Shown here one piece after another: positions 9,001 to 18,192 of a stretch of 41,595 bases of DNA (the stretch's first letter is position 1; each line of letters starts with the position of its first letter). Origin of the DNA: Acidobacteriota bacterium (GTDB lineage Bacteria > Acidobacteriota > Terriglobia > Acidiferrales > UBA7541); contig QHYJ01000057.1 of the NCBI GenBank assembly GCA_003223255.1, positions 1 through 41,595 of the forward strand. The letters are read 5' to 3'. A program made the translations under genes and the position numbers. The notes below the pieces were generated by a model. That model made no database searches, was not told the origin of the DNA, and saw nothing but the letters and a program-made list of their open reading frames with translations.

Positions 9001-9855
9001 TCAGGCTTTGGCGGTCCAGATGGATTTGACCAGGTTTGCATCAAAGGCGGCCGGCACTTGTTTGAAGCACGCGTAACGGTAGAGCGCGGCGTTGAAGATG
9101 CCCTGCACGGCGGACATCATCACCGAGAGCATCAGGACGTAGAGAATCAGCAAGGCGAATCCGGCGAGCATGCCTTTGATCCCGGCTACGAAGATCGCCA
9201 TGAACCACAGGCCGAAGGCCGGCAGCATCAACACGAAGGAGACCAGGCTGAAGCTGAGGCCGCCGATGACTTTTTCGCCCCAGGTGTCGCGAAAGAGCTT
9301 CGAGGAACGTTTGATGGCCGCAACGGGCGAGAGGTCTTCAAATGCCAGCACCGGCACGACAAAGTAGCAAGCCAGCGTCCAGGCGATGCCGATGATGCGC
9401 ATCACGATGCGGCCGATTAGGCCCATGCGCTCTTCCATCGTGCGAAGAATCATGCCTACCGTGGCCGCCACGAATGCCCACTGCAGAATCGTGCCCTTGC
9501 GCGCCCAGGCCAGCTCGATGCCATCGCGGAACGTCCAGTTCCCGCCCATCAAGCGGCTATTCGCTACGCCCACCAGCGCCACGTTGAAAAACACGATGAC
9601 GAAATAATTGGCCACGTACAGCGTGAACATGCCGAGCAGAAACAGCGGCGACTGATGGCGTTGAAACGGCTGGCCGTTGGCGGCGGCCGAGACCATCGCC
9701 GGCATCATTACCAGCGTGCCGCCCGTGGCGATCATTGCCGTCACAATCAGGCAACTGATCGCCGAGAGAATCGGGAACAGCATCAGCTGTTTGTCGGAAC
9801 GAAGAATGACAAAACTCTGCTTGACCAGTTCCCAAGTACGAGAAAACTTGCCCAT
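9001..9855 (-). CDS. DUF6159-family integral membrane protein
   Basis: The 284-residue product is a polytopic inner-membrane protein. It has a short amphipathic N-terminus (MGKFSRTWELVKQSF) and about six hydrophobic segments, including LMLFPILSAISCLIVTAMIA near 24-43, two around 75-125 and a closely spaced set around 190-255. The N-terminal SWxLLKxSWxVLRxDK-like pattern and overall layout match the family annotated as DUF6159, whose function is unknown. The gene stands alone between two receptor genes and has its own terminator just downstream, so it is probably a single transcription unit. Confidence 0.75.
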   Translation of the reverse strand: MGKFSRTWELVKQSFVILRSDKQLMLFPILSAISCLIVTAMIATGGTLVMMPAMVSAAANGQPFQRHQSPLFLLGMFTLYVANYFVIVFFNVALVGVANSRLMGGNWTFRDGIELAWARKGTILQWAFVAATVGMILRTMEERMGLIGRIVMRIIGIAWTLACYFVVPVLAFEDLSPVAAIKRSSKLFRDTWGEKVIGGLSFSLVSFVLMLPAFGLWFMAIFVAGIKGMLAGFALLILYVLMLSVMMSAVQGIFNAALYRYACFKQVPAAFDANLVKSIWTAKA

Positions 9856-10080
9856 TGCACCCTCCTACGATTTCTCAAACTGCGGAATTTGGCCTGCCTT
9901 GATTTTGCAAGAAGGGATTGCGAGGCACCAATAGTACCTCAGACGCAAGTCTTAAGGGCAGTTAACGGCTAAGGTAAATTAAAGGCCTCTGGGTATATGG
10001 ATGTAACCCATTGATTCGAGAATGGTCCCACTGCTTTGTCGGCGGAACTCTTGGCTTGCACTGGAGGGTGCAAGGACGTC

Positions 10081-10272
10081 TTAGAGCCGTTTGTGGCTGC
10101 TTGGGACGGGGTCGATATGGGAGCGATGCAGTCCTTGCCACTCCTGCTCGTCGCGAAAGTGCTGTTTGGCGGTGACTACATCAATTCCGGGATCCAAGGA
10201 GGCCCAGCGGAATAGCCCATAGAGGGAAAGCAGGACGGCGGCTGCAATCGAAAGCAACACCCACCAGTGCAT
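10081..10272 (-). CDS. Small single-pass membrane protein, hypothetical
   Basis: The 63-residue frame has one clear transmembrane segment (WVLLSIAAAVLLSLYGLF, about 4-21) followed by a charged, His-containing tail. This is a plausible layout for a small membrane protein, but I do not recognise a family. The possible ribosome site (GGATGG) is weak, and the frame lies alone in a 690-bp space between two larger genes. It may be real or a chance frame. Confidence 0.35.
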   Translation of the reverse strand: MHWWVLLSIAAAVLLSLYGLFRWASLDPGIDVVTAKQHFRDEQEWQGLHRSHIDPVPSSHKRL

Positions 10273-10544
10273 GTTGATCCATCCGCGAGGTTCTCGTTGC
10301 TACCTTAGTTCGTTCCAACCTATACGCCAAACCCATGAGCATTTCGAAAGAGAACGTTTGACGCGTCCGGCTGACACGTAAGTAGGGACCCCAGGAGTTA
10401 CGACCAGGTAGCATCTCCCAATTCCATCACCAACACAATTAGCCAAACAGGTAATATTTTACAAATAGGACTTTTCGTTCTTGTGCATATGAATTTCTGC
10501 GTCAGCAGGTGAGACACGCCGCACCGCCATGAAAGAACTCCGTG

Positions 10545-13500
10545 TTAGAACCGGAACTCAGCACCGAACTCCGCGCGGAAAGACTTTGGCACGATTACGC
10601 CACTCGGTGTGATGAATCCGGTGTGCTGTAAGAACTGGCTACTGCGGATGTTCCCGCCGAAGTTGTTGCCAAAATTGGCGCGATTGAATAGATCAAAGAA
10701 TTGCGCAAGAAGTTGCAGATTCATTTTCTCACCCAACTCGATGTTCTTGGCCGTGCGTAAGTCCATGTTGACGAACGGGGATCCCCGGAACTTGTCAAAG
10801 CCAACAGCCCGGCAGGTATGAGTATTAAAAAGGCAGTCCCGCAGGTCAGCGTTTGTCAGGCCCGTTTGGCCAGTGGTTGGGGAGACCGTTGTAAGTGACC
10901 AAGTGTAGTTAGACGGGGCGTTGGTCGGCACAACGATGTTGTAGTTGCCCCGACCGCTTCCGATGCCAAGTACGTCGCTTCCTTCTATGCCATCGTACGG
11001 CCTTGCGGATGCGGCTTGAAAAATGGGCGCGAGCTGAACTCCACCCGGCACCTCAAAGACGCCGGAAAATACGAAGCGATGCCTTTCGTCGGTGGGCACA
11101 GGCCCAAAGTCGATCGGATTAAAAGGATCTCTCGGGTCCGATGGCCGGTTCCTGAACGCGGCGGCATTACCTTTATAAGCAAGGCCTCTCGATAAAACAT
11201 AGCTCGAGTTGATGCTCAGGTGGTGCGATAGGCGACGCCGGAAGGCCACGTTCAGGCCATCATAGCGCGAGCGCCCGATAGCCTCTTCGTTGTCAATTCG
11301 GCTGGGAACTGGCAATCCTTTCGCAGAAAACGCGGCGGAGAGGGGGCGCGTGCCGGTCGTTACATCGACTGGATTGATGTTAATGGTTTTGGACTCATGG
11401 ATTGCGAGTTCATGAATGTAATCCACTTCAATTGCGCTGACCGAGCCGAGTGCCCACGTAAACCCGGCGTTCCATTGCTCGGAATACGGATTACGATACT
11501 TGGGGTCCATGAGTCGACCGACCGCCCCATTGGCCAGCTGTGACGCCGGAGGTGGATTTGTTGGCATGGGATCCACTCCGAACTGCCATTGGCTGAGGGG
11601 AATGTTCGTGCCTGGAACAGTGCAAGCGCTACACGGCTGGCCTGGACCGTTTCCGGTGATGGCGAACGTCGTGTTGAAGATCGTTGCGTTGGCCTGCTGG
11701 AGCATGAAAAGCGGAATGTTTTCGAAGGTCTGGCCGAAGTAGAAGCCATACCCAGCCCGAAGAATATGCCTGCCCTTTCCAGTGAGGTCATACGCGAAGC
11801 CTACGCGCGGGCTGAAATCCTTGTTGTCATCGTGTGGGAGAGAGGCTGCGTGGGGATCGCCGATGGCCAACAATTCCTGATAGGTTCGGCTGTTTCCCTG
11901 GTCGCCGCCGCCGATCAAGTTAAAGTCCTTGTCCCAGCGTAGACCGAGATTCAGAGTGAGTTTTCGCGATACTTTCCAATCATCCTGAAAATAAAGCCCA
12001 AGCATCTTGGCCCCGTTCTTTAGGAAGAAGTGGGGATCGCCCGCGGTGTCCGACATTCCACTTACAGCACCAGGGGTCGCGAATCCCTGGGGATATTTTG
12101 TGGTATTGGTCGTTATGACGCTAGGATCATCAAAAAAGTCGATTTCAAGCGTGGGATTGAACTCGAAGAAACCACCAAGCTCCGGTTCCCAAACATAATC
12201 GAAGCCGGTCTTAAAGCTATGATGCCCCTTGATGATTGAGAGATCATCGCGCAGTTGCCATTTCTTCTGAATAGACTGTTGGGGGACGTTGGTGTTGGTG
12301 CCAAAGCTGATGGGAGTACCGCTGCTCCCGGGAAAGGTAAAAGTAGGAACTTTGTTCTTGGAATCAATCAGATTGTTCCAATACTGGTAGCCTACAGTCA
12401 AAGCATTGACGAGCCGCGGAGTCAGCACGGAGTTCACGGTGGCGTTGCTGATGATGAGATGGTTGGTCGTGAAGTTCCCCGCCGTTAAGTCGTTGGAGCT
12501 GGTGGACTGGTCGTTGTCTCCCGTGTTTTCTTGCGCACTATAGCTGACAAACAGGCTCTCTTGACCATTGAAGCGGTGGTCGTACCGGCCGCTGTACCGC
12601 CAATCAAAGTAAGGCGTAGGAATTGTGGTGGCGGGATCCGGAGTCATCAAGGGATTGTTGGCGTTCTTGACTATGGTTAGCTCCTTGAATGCGGTTGCGT
12701 CCACCGGAATCGAAGTCTGCTCCCTCTCTCGCTCCAGGGCAAAAAAGAAGAAGTCTTTGTCGCGCCGGATAGGTAAGCCGACATTGCCGCCAAACTGCTG
12801 ACGTGAGAACTGAGGCGTGGGGGCTTTATTCTCTTTGGAGATGGCATCGTTGGCGTTAAGCGCCGTCTCGGTGTCGTAGTAATAGAGACCACCGTGCCAA
12901 TTGTTTGTCCCGGCTTTTGTAATCACGTTAACGGCCGCGCCTTCGCTCCGGCCGTTAGCCGCAGAGAAGCGCTGCGTGGAAATGTTGAATTCTTCCACTG
13001 CCCCGAGCGGTAATTGCATAACGGGTCCGCCGACAGTGTTGTCCTTGTTGTCGATGCCATTTACGGTGACGTTGACGTTGCGACCACTAGAACCGTTGAT
13101 CCCAAAGACCGCGATGCGGTTCTTGGTGGGGTCGTAGGAATCTACGGGCCGGGCTCCGGGAGCCAAGTAGGCCAGGTTCCCGAAATCACGTCCATTGAGG
13201 GGCAGGCTATTAACGTCGTTCGGGGTGATCTCAAGGCCGACCTGAGTCTTCTCAGTGTCCACGACCGGTGCCTGCGCGGAAACTTCTATGGTTTCCGAGA
13301 CTTGGCCCGGCTTTAGTTGAAAGTCAAGCGTTGTGGTTTGACCGACCAGGAGCTCAGCGCGGTCGACGCTGGCTGAAGCAAATCCAGTATGCGTTATCTT
13401 GAGTGAATAAAACCCGGCTGGAAGCAACTCAAATCGATAAAGTCCCGTATCGGTGGTAGTCGTTGTTCGCGCCCACCCCTGATCTTTGCTCGTGATGGTA

Positions 13501-13646
13501 ACCGTGGCCCCTCCAACCACGGCGCCGGTTGGATCCGTGATCGTTCCCTGAAGAGTCGCGCTGGCCGTGGCCTGGCCAAACGCGTTGCCGCTCCCCAAGC
13601 TCAATAGCACGACTCCCGTGATCAACAAATATGCCAATTTTCTCAT
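10545..13646 (-). CDS. TonB-dependent receptor, Oar-like, with carboxypeptidase-regulatory-like domain
   Basis: This complete 1033-residue outer-membrane receptor has a textbook signal peptide (MRKLAYLLITGVVLLSLGSG, cleavage near AFGQA). A carboxypeptidase-regulatory-like domain follows (about 28-115, with GTITDPTGAVVGGATVTI and LLPAGFYSLKITHTGF). The plug has LPLNGRDFGNLAYLAPGARP and GIDNKDNTVGGP, and the beta-barrel ends in FRAEFGAEFRF with a terminal Phe. The ATG is preceded by GGGGAGAAG. Although built like the 5720-8677 receptor, it differs in sequence throughout, so the two are not a recent duplication. The ligand is unknown. No TonB, ExbB or SusD-like partner is in the window. Confidence 0.93.
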   Translation of the reverse strand: MRKLAYLLITGVVLLSLGSGNAFGQATASATLQGTITDPTGAVVGGATVTITSKDQGWARTTTTTDTGLYRFELLPAGFYSLKITHTGFASASVDRAELLVGQTTTLDFQLKPGQVSETIEVSAQAPVVDTEKTQVGLEITPNDVNSLPLNGRDFGNLAYLAPGARPVDSYDPTKNRIAVFGINGSSGRNVNVTVNGIDNKDNTVGGPVMQLPLGAVEEFNISTQRFSAANGRSEGAAVNVITKAGTNNWHGGLYYYDTETALNANDAISKENKAPTPQFSRQQFGGNVGLPIRRDKDFFFFALEREREQTSIPVDATAFKELTIVKNANNPLMTPDPATTIPTPYFDWRYSGRYDHRFNGQESLFVSYSAQENTGDNDQSTSSNDLTAGNFTTNHLIISNATVNSVLTPRLVNALTVGYQYWNNLIDSKNKVPTFTFPGSSGTPISFGTNTNVPQQSIQKKWQLRDDLSIIKGHHSFKTGFDYVWEPELGGFFEFNPTLEIDFFDDPSVITTNTTKYPQGFATPGAVSGMSDTAGDPHFFLKNGAKMLGLYFQDDWKVSRKLTLNLGLRWDKDFNLIGGGDQGNSRTYQELLAIGDPHAASLPHDDNKDFSPRVGFAYDLTGKGRHILRAGYGFYFGQTFENIPLFMLQQANATIFNTTFAITGNGPGQPCSACTVPGTNIPLSQWQFGVDPMPTNPPPASQLANGAVGRLMDPKYRNPYSEQWNAGFTWALGSVSAIEVDYIHELAIHESKTININPVDVTTGTRPLSAAFSAKGLPVPSRIDNEEAIGRSRYDGLNVAFRRRLSHHLSINSSYVLSRGLAYKGNAAAFRNRPSDPRDPFNPIDFGPVPTDERHRFVFSGVFEVPGGVQLAPIFQAASARPYDGIEGSDVLGIGSGRGNYNIVVPTNAPSNYTWSLTTVSPTTGQTGLTNADLRDCLFNTHTCRAVGFDKFRGSPFVNMDLRTAKNIELGEKMNLQLLAQFFDLFNRANFGNNFGGNIRSSQFLQHTGFITPSGVIVPKSFRAEFGAEFRF

Positions 13647-14237
13647 TTTTGCTTCTTCTCCCCTGATGCAGCTAAGCTGCGATCATCCCTCTTTTCTTTT
13701 CCTTAGAGAACGAACCGACGCCTGGCCCACTTTCTCTCGGCAAAACTGGAAAGCACTTTCGCGCTTACAAAGCACAGGACGAACCGCTGAACACACCCCC
13801 AGGTGCACTCAGAAAGAAATGCTAGCTTGGCAAGCTCTTATGTGGGCCGCCCTAAACCGCCGGCTGGGTACCTAAACTCAATTCCCTGTCAATTGAGCTC
13901 GAAGGTAGAACTGCGACATTATCCGTCGCAATTACCGTGCCACCACTTCAAGGATGTAACATGTTGAAATACAGGGACATTCTCGGAAAAGGCGATAAGT
14001 TTATCAAAAATATAGAAGCGGTTGACCATGAATATACAAGATTCCATAGCTCGAGGATTCATCCTGCTTACGTAGCGAAAGCTTCTCCAGAAAACCCCGG
14101 GTCTGCTGCTATTCTCCTTGCGGGAAAGCGGTCCTGCTGGTTCGCAGACAGCTTCATTGAATCAAAGCCGCCTCGGCAGGCGGCCAGCGGCTCGGTTTTC
14201 TTCCGCCGTAGCGGGACCGGGAAAGAGATTCGCTGAC
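13647..14237. other. Intergenic region with small inverted repeats
   Basis: About 590 bp separate two divergent genes, a receptor on the minus strand and an epimerase on the plus strand. I see no convincing gene. Three inverted repeats stand out: GCAGC/GCTGC at 13668-13680 just upstream of the receptor start, CTCAATT/AATTGAG with a 7-nt loop at 13877-13897, and GCCGCCT/AGGCGGC with a CGGC loop at 14167-14184 in the epimerase leader. An open frame at 13937-14236 runs into the epimerase but has no recognisable features. Confidence 0.45.
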
Positions 14238-15287
14238 GTGAAGGTACTCGTTACGGGAAGCAGCGGCTTGATCGGTTCGCAAGCCGTGGAACATTTTGAC
14301 CGCCACGGCCACGAAGTGACCGGTGTGGATAACAATATGCGCCGCGAATTCTTCGGTCCCGCGGGGGACACGCTGTGGAACCTGGAAAGACTGAAGGGCG
14401 CGACAAAGCGCTTCACGCACGCCGCGCTGGATATTCGCGATCGCGCGGGGGTCGAAGAACTGTTTCGAACACAACGTTTTGACTTGATTGTGCATTGCGC
14501 AGCGCAGCCTTCGCACGAGAAGGCCAGAGAGATTCCATTGCTGGATTTCGAGGTGAACGCTTTGGGAACCGTGAATCTACTCGAAGCGACCCGGCAACGT
14601 TCGCCGGACGCGGTCTTTGTGTTTCTGAGCACGAACAAGGTTTATGGTGATGCGCCCAACGAGATTCCGCTAAAAGAACTCGAGAAGCGCTACGATTACG
14701 CGCGGCCGGAAGATTATGACGGGATCGATGAAACTTGCCGGATCGACCGCACGTTGCATTCACTTTTCGGCGCGTCCAAGGCGGCGGCAGACCTCATCGC
14801 GCAGGAATATGGGCGGTATTTCCGGATGAAAATCGGCGTGTTTCGCGGCGGGTGTCTGACCGGCCCGGCCCATTCCGGCGTCGAGCTCCACGGTTTTTTG
14901 TCGTACCTGGTGAAGGTCACACTGGGCGGCGGCACATACTCTGTTTTTGGCTACAAAGGCAAACAGGTGCGCGACAACATCCACAGCTATGACGTGGTTC
15001 GCGCCATCGAGGAGTTTGCGGTGAATCCACGGCCTGGCGAGGTCTACAACCTCGGCGGCGGACGCGAGAACAGCATCTCGATGCTGGAAGCGATCGAGCG
15101 CATCGAGCAGATGAGCGGCAAGAAATTGAAGTGGCAGTATGTCGACGAGGCCCGGAAGGGCGATCACATCTGCTACATCTCGAACTTCGGAAAATTCAAA
15201 AGGGATTATCCCAATTGGAAAATCACGCGCGGGCTGGACATGATTCTCGAAGAGATTATCGCGTCGCAGCGGGAGCAGTTGAAGTAG
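14238..15287 (+). CDS. NAD-dependent epimerase, CDP-tyvelose/paratose 2-epimerase-like
   Basis: The 349-residue product is an extended short-chain dehydrogenase/reductase that most resembles CDP-paratose/CDP-tyvelose 2-epimerases, which invert a sugar carbon on a nucleotide-activated deoxysugar for surface polysaccharide. The nucleotide-binding motif is GSSGLIG (7-13). VHCAAQPSH (85-93), STNKVYGD (131-138) and RGGCLTGP mark the family. The YxxxK site reads HSLFGASK, with Phe177 where classical enzymes have Tyr; I recall this Phe from close family members. The GTG at 14238 is chosen because it places the Rossmann strand at the N-terminus; the longer upstream frame adds an unlikely Arg-rich stretch. 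It leads a degraded polysaccharide island. Confidence 0.85.
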   Translation: MKVLVTGSSGLIGSQAVEHFDRHGHEVTGVDNNMRREFFGPAGDTLWNLERLKGATKRFTHAALDIRDRAGVEELFRTQRFDLIVHCAAQPSHEKAREIPLLDFEVNALGTVNLLEATRQRSPDAVFVFLSTNKVYGDAPNEIPLKELEKRYDYARPEDYDGIDETCRIDRTLHSLFGASKAAADLIAQEYGRYFRMKIGVFRGGCLTGPAHSGVELHGFLSYLVKVTLGGGTYSVFGYKGKQVRDNIHSYDVVRAIEEFAVNPRPGEVYNLGGGRENSISMLEAIERIEQMSGKKLKWQYVDEARKGDHICYISNFGKFKRDYPNWKITRGLDMILEEIIASQREQLK

Positions 15288-15320
15288 ACAACTGGTGCGG
15301 GAAGCAAGTGCAGGCAAGAC

Positions 15321-15489
15321 TTGCTCACGTTCTTCATCACCGCAAAACCCTTCCGTGGACACGATGGGATCATCGGAGCGAAATGCGCTGAAGAGTTGAA
15401 GGCGGCTTCACGCCGATGTCGAAGTGATTCTATTCGGCGACGCCGAAGAATCGGCCGAAGTTGCGCAGGAGTTGGGGCTTCGCCACGAA
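15321..15489 (+). pseudogene. Remnant of a polysaccharide-locus protein (N-terminus only)
   Basis: The frame opens with MLTFFITAKPFRGHDGII. It then continues in another frame as RNALKS, a TGA where a Trp codon is expected, and RRLHADVEVILFGD, ending near ELGLRHE. I recognise this as the beginning of a protein family found beside glycosyltransferases in polysaccharide loci. Here it carries at least one indel and one nonsense change (TGG to TGA inferred) and stops after about 55 residues, running straight into a second gene's remnant. It cannot be functional as read. Confidence 0.6.
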
Positions 15490-15504
15490 TCCCCTACGAC
15501 AAAA

Positions 15505-16416
15505 AAATCAATTACGCCCACTACGTAGAGGAAGCGGTGTCGAGCGTAGATGACGGTTCGGCCGACAACACGGCGTCCCGTTTGCGCAGATTCGGAAACG
15601 CTACTCGCTACTTGTACAAGCCGAATGGCGGACAAGCTTCGGCTTTCAACTACGGATTCCAACACGCACGCGGCGAAGTCGTCGCTGTGCTCGATGCCGA
15701 CGACGTGTGGTTGCCAGAGAAACTTGCGCGCATTTCGCGAGGCATTCGAACGCCACCACAGTGCCGGGATGGCCTACCACCGCATGTATTGGTGGGACGG
15801 CGCAAATGAAATCGAAGCGGACCGTAATTTTCATTGCCGTTTCGGGGCGGGTGCCGGAAAACCGCAGCGCGCTCCTGCAATATCCCATGACCAGCACCTC
15901 GTGCCGCGCCTTCCGCCGCGCCGCGCTTGAGAAATTGCTACCGGTACCACAAGGATTGCGCTCGCAGGCTGATGCCTTCCTGACTGCACTGGTCATGTTT
16001 ATTGCTCCTGTCGTTGCCGTGCCGAATTACCTCGGCAAATATCGCCTGCACGGCGCAAATTTGTTTTAAGCCGAAGGGAACCCACGTTTGCCAAAGCAAA
16101 TGCAGCATTGCATGGCTATGCGCGCCACGCTGCTGGTTGAGATTTAACAGCGGCTGCAAAGGAACGGCCATGATGTTTGCTCGGCTGATCTGCGCGCCTA
16201 TCTGACGCAATGGAAGAAAGCGCAGAAACGAGATTCATTCGCGCTCCAGGCTCCAGGGCGCTGGAAATACTTCGGCCACCTGCTTGGCTATCCTTGGACC
16301 ACGGCGAGATTATGACCGCCCGGCACCAGGTTTACAGTTACACGAGGGCTTGCGCAGCCTGGTCTTGAGCTATCATCATTTGCATCTGTTTGAGGATGCC
16401 CGGAGGAAACTTTTGG
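15505..16416 (+). pseudogene. Degenerate family 2 glycosyltransferase
   Basis: Pieces of a single GT2 (GT-A fold) protein can be followed through several frames. NYAHYVEEAVSSV joins directly to DDGSADNTASRLRRFG, so the beta-strand normally between them is missing. YLYKPNGGQASAFNYGFQ and VLDADDVWLPEKLARI then give the DxD region. HHSAGMAYHRMYWWDG follows in a second frame, and LPVPQGLRSQADAF with YLGKYRLHGANLF in a third. After a stop at about 16070 the tail goes on in other frames (RWKYFGHLLGYP, GEIMTARHQVYSYTRA) and ends at SYHHLHLFEDARRKLL. At least four frame changes, internal stops and one internal deletion mean it is dead unless the sequence is badly wrong here. Confidence 0.75.
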
Positions 16417-16487
16417 TGGCTGCCGCTGCCTTTATTTTCACCGCCACCATGGTCTTTGCGGAGGAAGAAGCGATGTTGGGCCTGTGC

Positions 16488-16800
16488 CTTGGGAAACCTT
16501 TTGCCAGCGTACTGATCGACACCTACAACCATGAGAGTTTCATCGAGCAGGCGATTGTCAGCGTGCTCGAGCAGGATTTTCCTTCGTCTGACCGGGAGAT
16601 CGTTGTCGTTGACGATGGCTCGACCGACCGCACGCCCGAGATCGTGCGCAAGTTCGAGCCGCACGTGCGACCGCTGGCAAGCAGAACGGGGGACAGGCGT
16701 CCGCTTTCAACGCGGGCATCCCTGAATGCCAGGGCGAAATCGTCGCGTTTCTCGACAGCGACGATTGGTGGGGAAACTCCAAGCTGTCGGTCGTCGCGGC
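16488..16800 (+). pseudogene. Second degenerate family 2 glycosyltransferase (N-terminal part)
   Basis: GKPFASVLIDTYNHESFIEQ and VVDDGSTDRTPEIVRKFE are the classic opening of a GT2 enzyme. The frame then shifts, and in the new frame QNGGQASAFNAGIPECQG and VAFLDSDDWWGNSKL follow, including the metal-binding DSD. The reading ends there, about 105 residues in, where the domain should continue for 150 or more. The next recognisable sequence is from a different family (carbamoyltransferase), so this is a 3'-truncated fragment. Its 5' side is fused in frame to the tail of the preceding glycosyltransferase remnant. Confidence 0.75.
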
Positions 16801-16814
16801 AGCGCGGCGCAATA

Positions 16815-17046
16815 CCCGCCGTGACGCATGTGGACGGAGCGCGCGCCCTCAAAACGGTGGAGAAAGAGGGTCTATTGGCGGCTCATCGATGAGTTCGGAA
16901 AGCGCACCGGCATCCCTGTCATCATGAATGCGTCTTTTAATTTGCGCGGAGAAGCCATTGTGCATAGCCCAACCGAGGCGATTCGCACTTTCTTCGGCTC
17001 CGGCATGGACGGGCTGATTATTGGGAAATTCCTCGTCGAAAAATGA
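16815..17046 (+). pseudogene. Carbamoyltransferase C-terminal fragment
   Basis: PAVTHVDGARALKTVEKE in one frame, continued after a shift by YWRLIDEFGKRTGIPVIMNA, SFNLRGEAIVHSPTEAIRTF and GMDGLIIGKFLVEK, is the C-terminal domain of NodU/CmcH-type O-carbamoyltransferases (PF16861). These enzymes carbamoylate sugars and secondary metabolites. Only the last 75 residues or so of a 550-residue protein remain, and even these contain a frameshift. It lies directly against the next, intact glycosyltransferase gene. It indicates that the original locus made a carbamoylated surface glycan. Confidence 0.75.
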
Positions 17047-17056
17047 GCACTCGCGA

Positions 17057-18178
17057 ATGATCCGGCAGGGCGTCATCGCACTTTTGGGGCGAGCCGACTC
17101 TCCTACGGACGCCGTCGAAGAATATTGCAAGTACCTTGGCGAAGCCCTTCGCGACAGAGGGATCAGTCTGGCCATCGAGCGCCTCGCCTGGGCAGAGCGT
17201 GGATGGCGCCGCGCCTTGCGCTCGCTCCGGCACCGGGCCAAAGCTTGGAAAGATACCTGGGTCTTGGTGCAGTACACCGCGCTGGCCTGGTCCGCGCGAG
17301 GCTTCCCGCTACGATTTTCCAGCGTACTAGGAACACTGCGAAGAGCAGGCGCGCGCGTCGGCGTCGTCTATCACGACGTCGAGCCATTCCCCGGAACTCG
17401 CCCCATCGACCGGCTGCGCCGGCGGACGCAACTGCGCGCCATGCGCCACGCGATGCACCTCTGTGATGTGGCCGTCTTCACCGTCCCCATGGAAAAGCTC
17501 TCGTGGGTCAAACCGCAATACTCTCATTCGGTTTTCATTCCCGTGGGTGCAAATCTTCCCGTCGCCAGAGAATCCGTCTCCCGAAAGGGCACTGCGAGCG
17601 ACGGCAAATTGAATGTTGGCGTCTTTAGCGTGACTGGCGGAAGCGCCACGCAAAGGGAAATCAGTGAGATCGTCGAAGCCGTCCGGTTCGCCTCTTCTCA
17701 GGTCAAGAATCTAAAGCTGACCATTCTCGGCCGTAATTCAAAAGAAACCGAAGGGGAATTCCGCAAGCGTTTGAACGGCATTCCCGTTGAGCTTCGAGTG
17801 CTTGGCGTGCTTTCCAGTGAAAATGTGGTGCGAACCCTATTCAGTGGCGATGTGCTGCTTTTTGTACGCGGGCCGATTTCCACTCGCCGAGGCAGCGCGA
17901 TCGCCGGAATCGCTTGCGGCTTGCCGGTGATTGCTGCCGAAGGGCCAGAGACTTCTTCGTTCATCAAAGAAGCCGGGGTCGCTTTTTACTCGCCGCAGAA
18001 AAAGGGGGATCTGGGAGAAGTGTTGCTTCACGTCCTCCAGGACGAGCACTATCGCGCTTCTTTGGCACAGCGAAGCTGGATTGCGCAACAGCACTATTTT
18101 TCATGGAACGTGATTGCCGCACGTTACGCGGAATTTCTCGGGACTCCTCAAACCCCATCCGCCGCTCCTACGGAATGA
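17057..18178 (+). CDS. Glycosyltransferase (GT-B fold, family 4-like)
   Basis: The 373-residue protein has a two-domain layout typical of GT-B glycosyltransferases. The N-terminal half includes GARVGVVYHDVEPFPGTR and a DVAVFTVPMEKLSW segment. The C-terminal half starts with LNVGVFSVTGG and has the family-4 donor-site pattern SGDVLLFVRGPISTRRGSAI, then GIACGLPVIAAEGPETSSFI. The acceptor and donor sugars cannot be told. The ATG at 17057 is chosen over the open frame back to 17021, which overlaps the end of the carbamoyltransferase remnant. It is the last gene of the polysaccharide island and appears intact, though most of its partners are broken. It converges on the M42 peptidase gene. Confidence 0.75.
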   Translation: MIRQGVIALLGRADSPTDAVEEYCKYLGEALRDRGISLAIERLAWAERGWRRALRSLRHRAKAWKDTWVLVQYTALAWSARGFPLRFSSVLGTLRRAGARVGVVYHDVEPFPGTRPIDRLRRRTQLRAMRHAMHLCDVAVFTVPMEKLSWVKPQYSHSVFIPVGANLPVARESVSRKGTASDGKLNVGVFSVTGGSATQREISEIVEAVRFASSQVKNLKLTILGRNSKETEGEFRKRLNGIPVELRVLGVLSSENVVRTLFSGDVLLFVRGPISTRRGSAIAGIACGLPVIAAEGPETSSFIKEAGVAFYSPQKKGDLGEVLLHVLQDEHYRASLAQRSWIAQQHYFSWNVIAARYAEFLGTPQTPSAAPTE

Positions 18179-18192
18179 GGCGCCCGTGTACC

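Noticed and set aside
8869-9420. 183-residue plus-strand frame opposite the DUF6159 gene
   Set aside because: His/Glu/Gln-rich shadow of a membrane-protein gene; the minus-strand frame has proper hydrophobic segments and a terminator.
13937-14236. 99-residue plus-strand frame upstream of the epimerase
   Set aside because: No recognisable domain, no ribosome site and no conserved-looking pattern; it ends within the epimerase leader.
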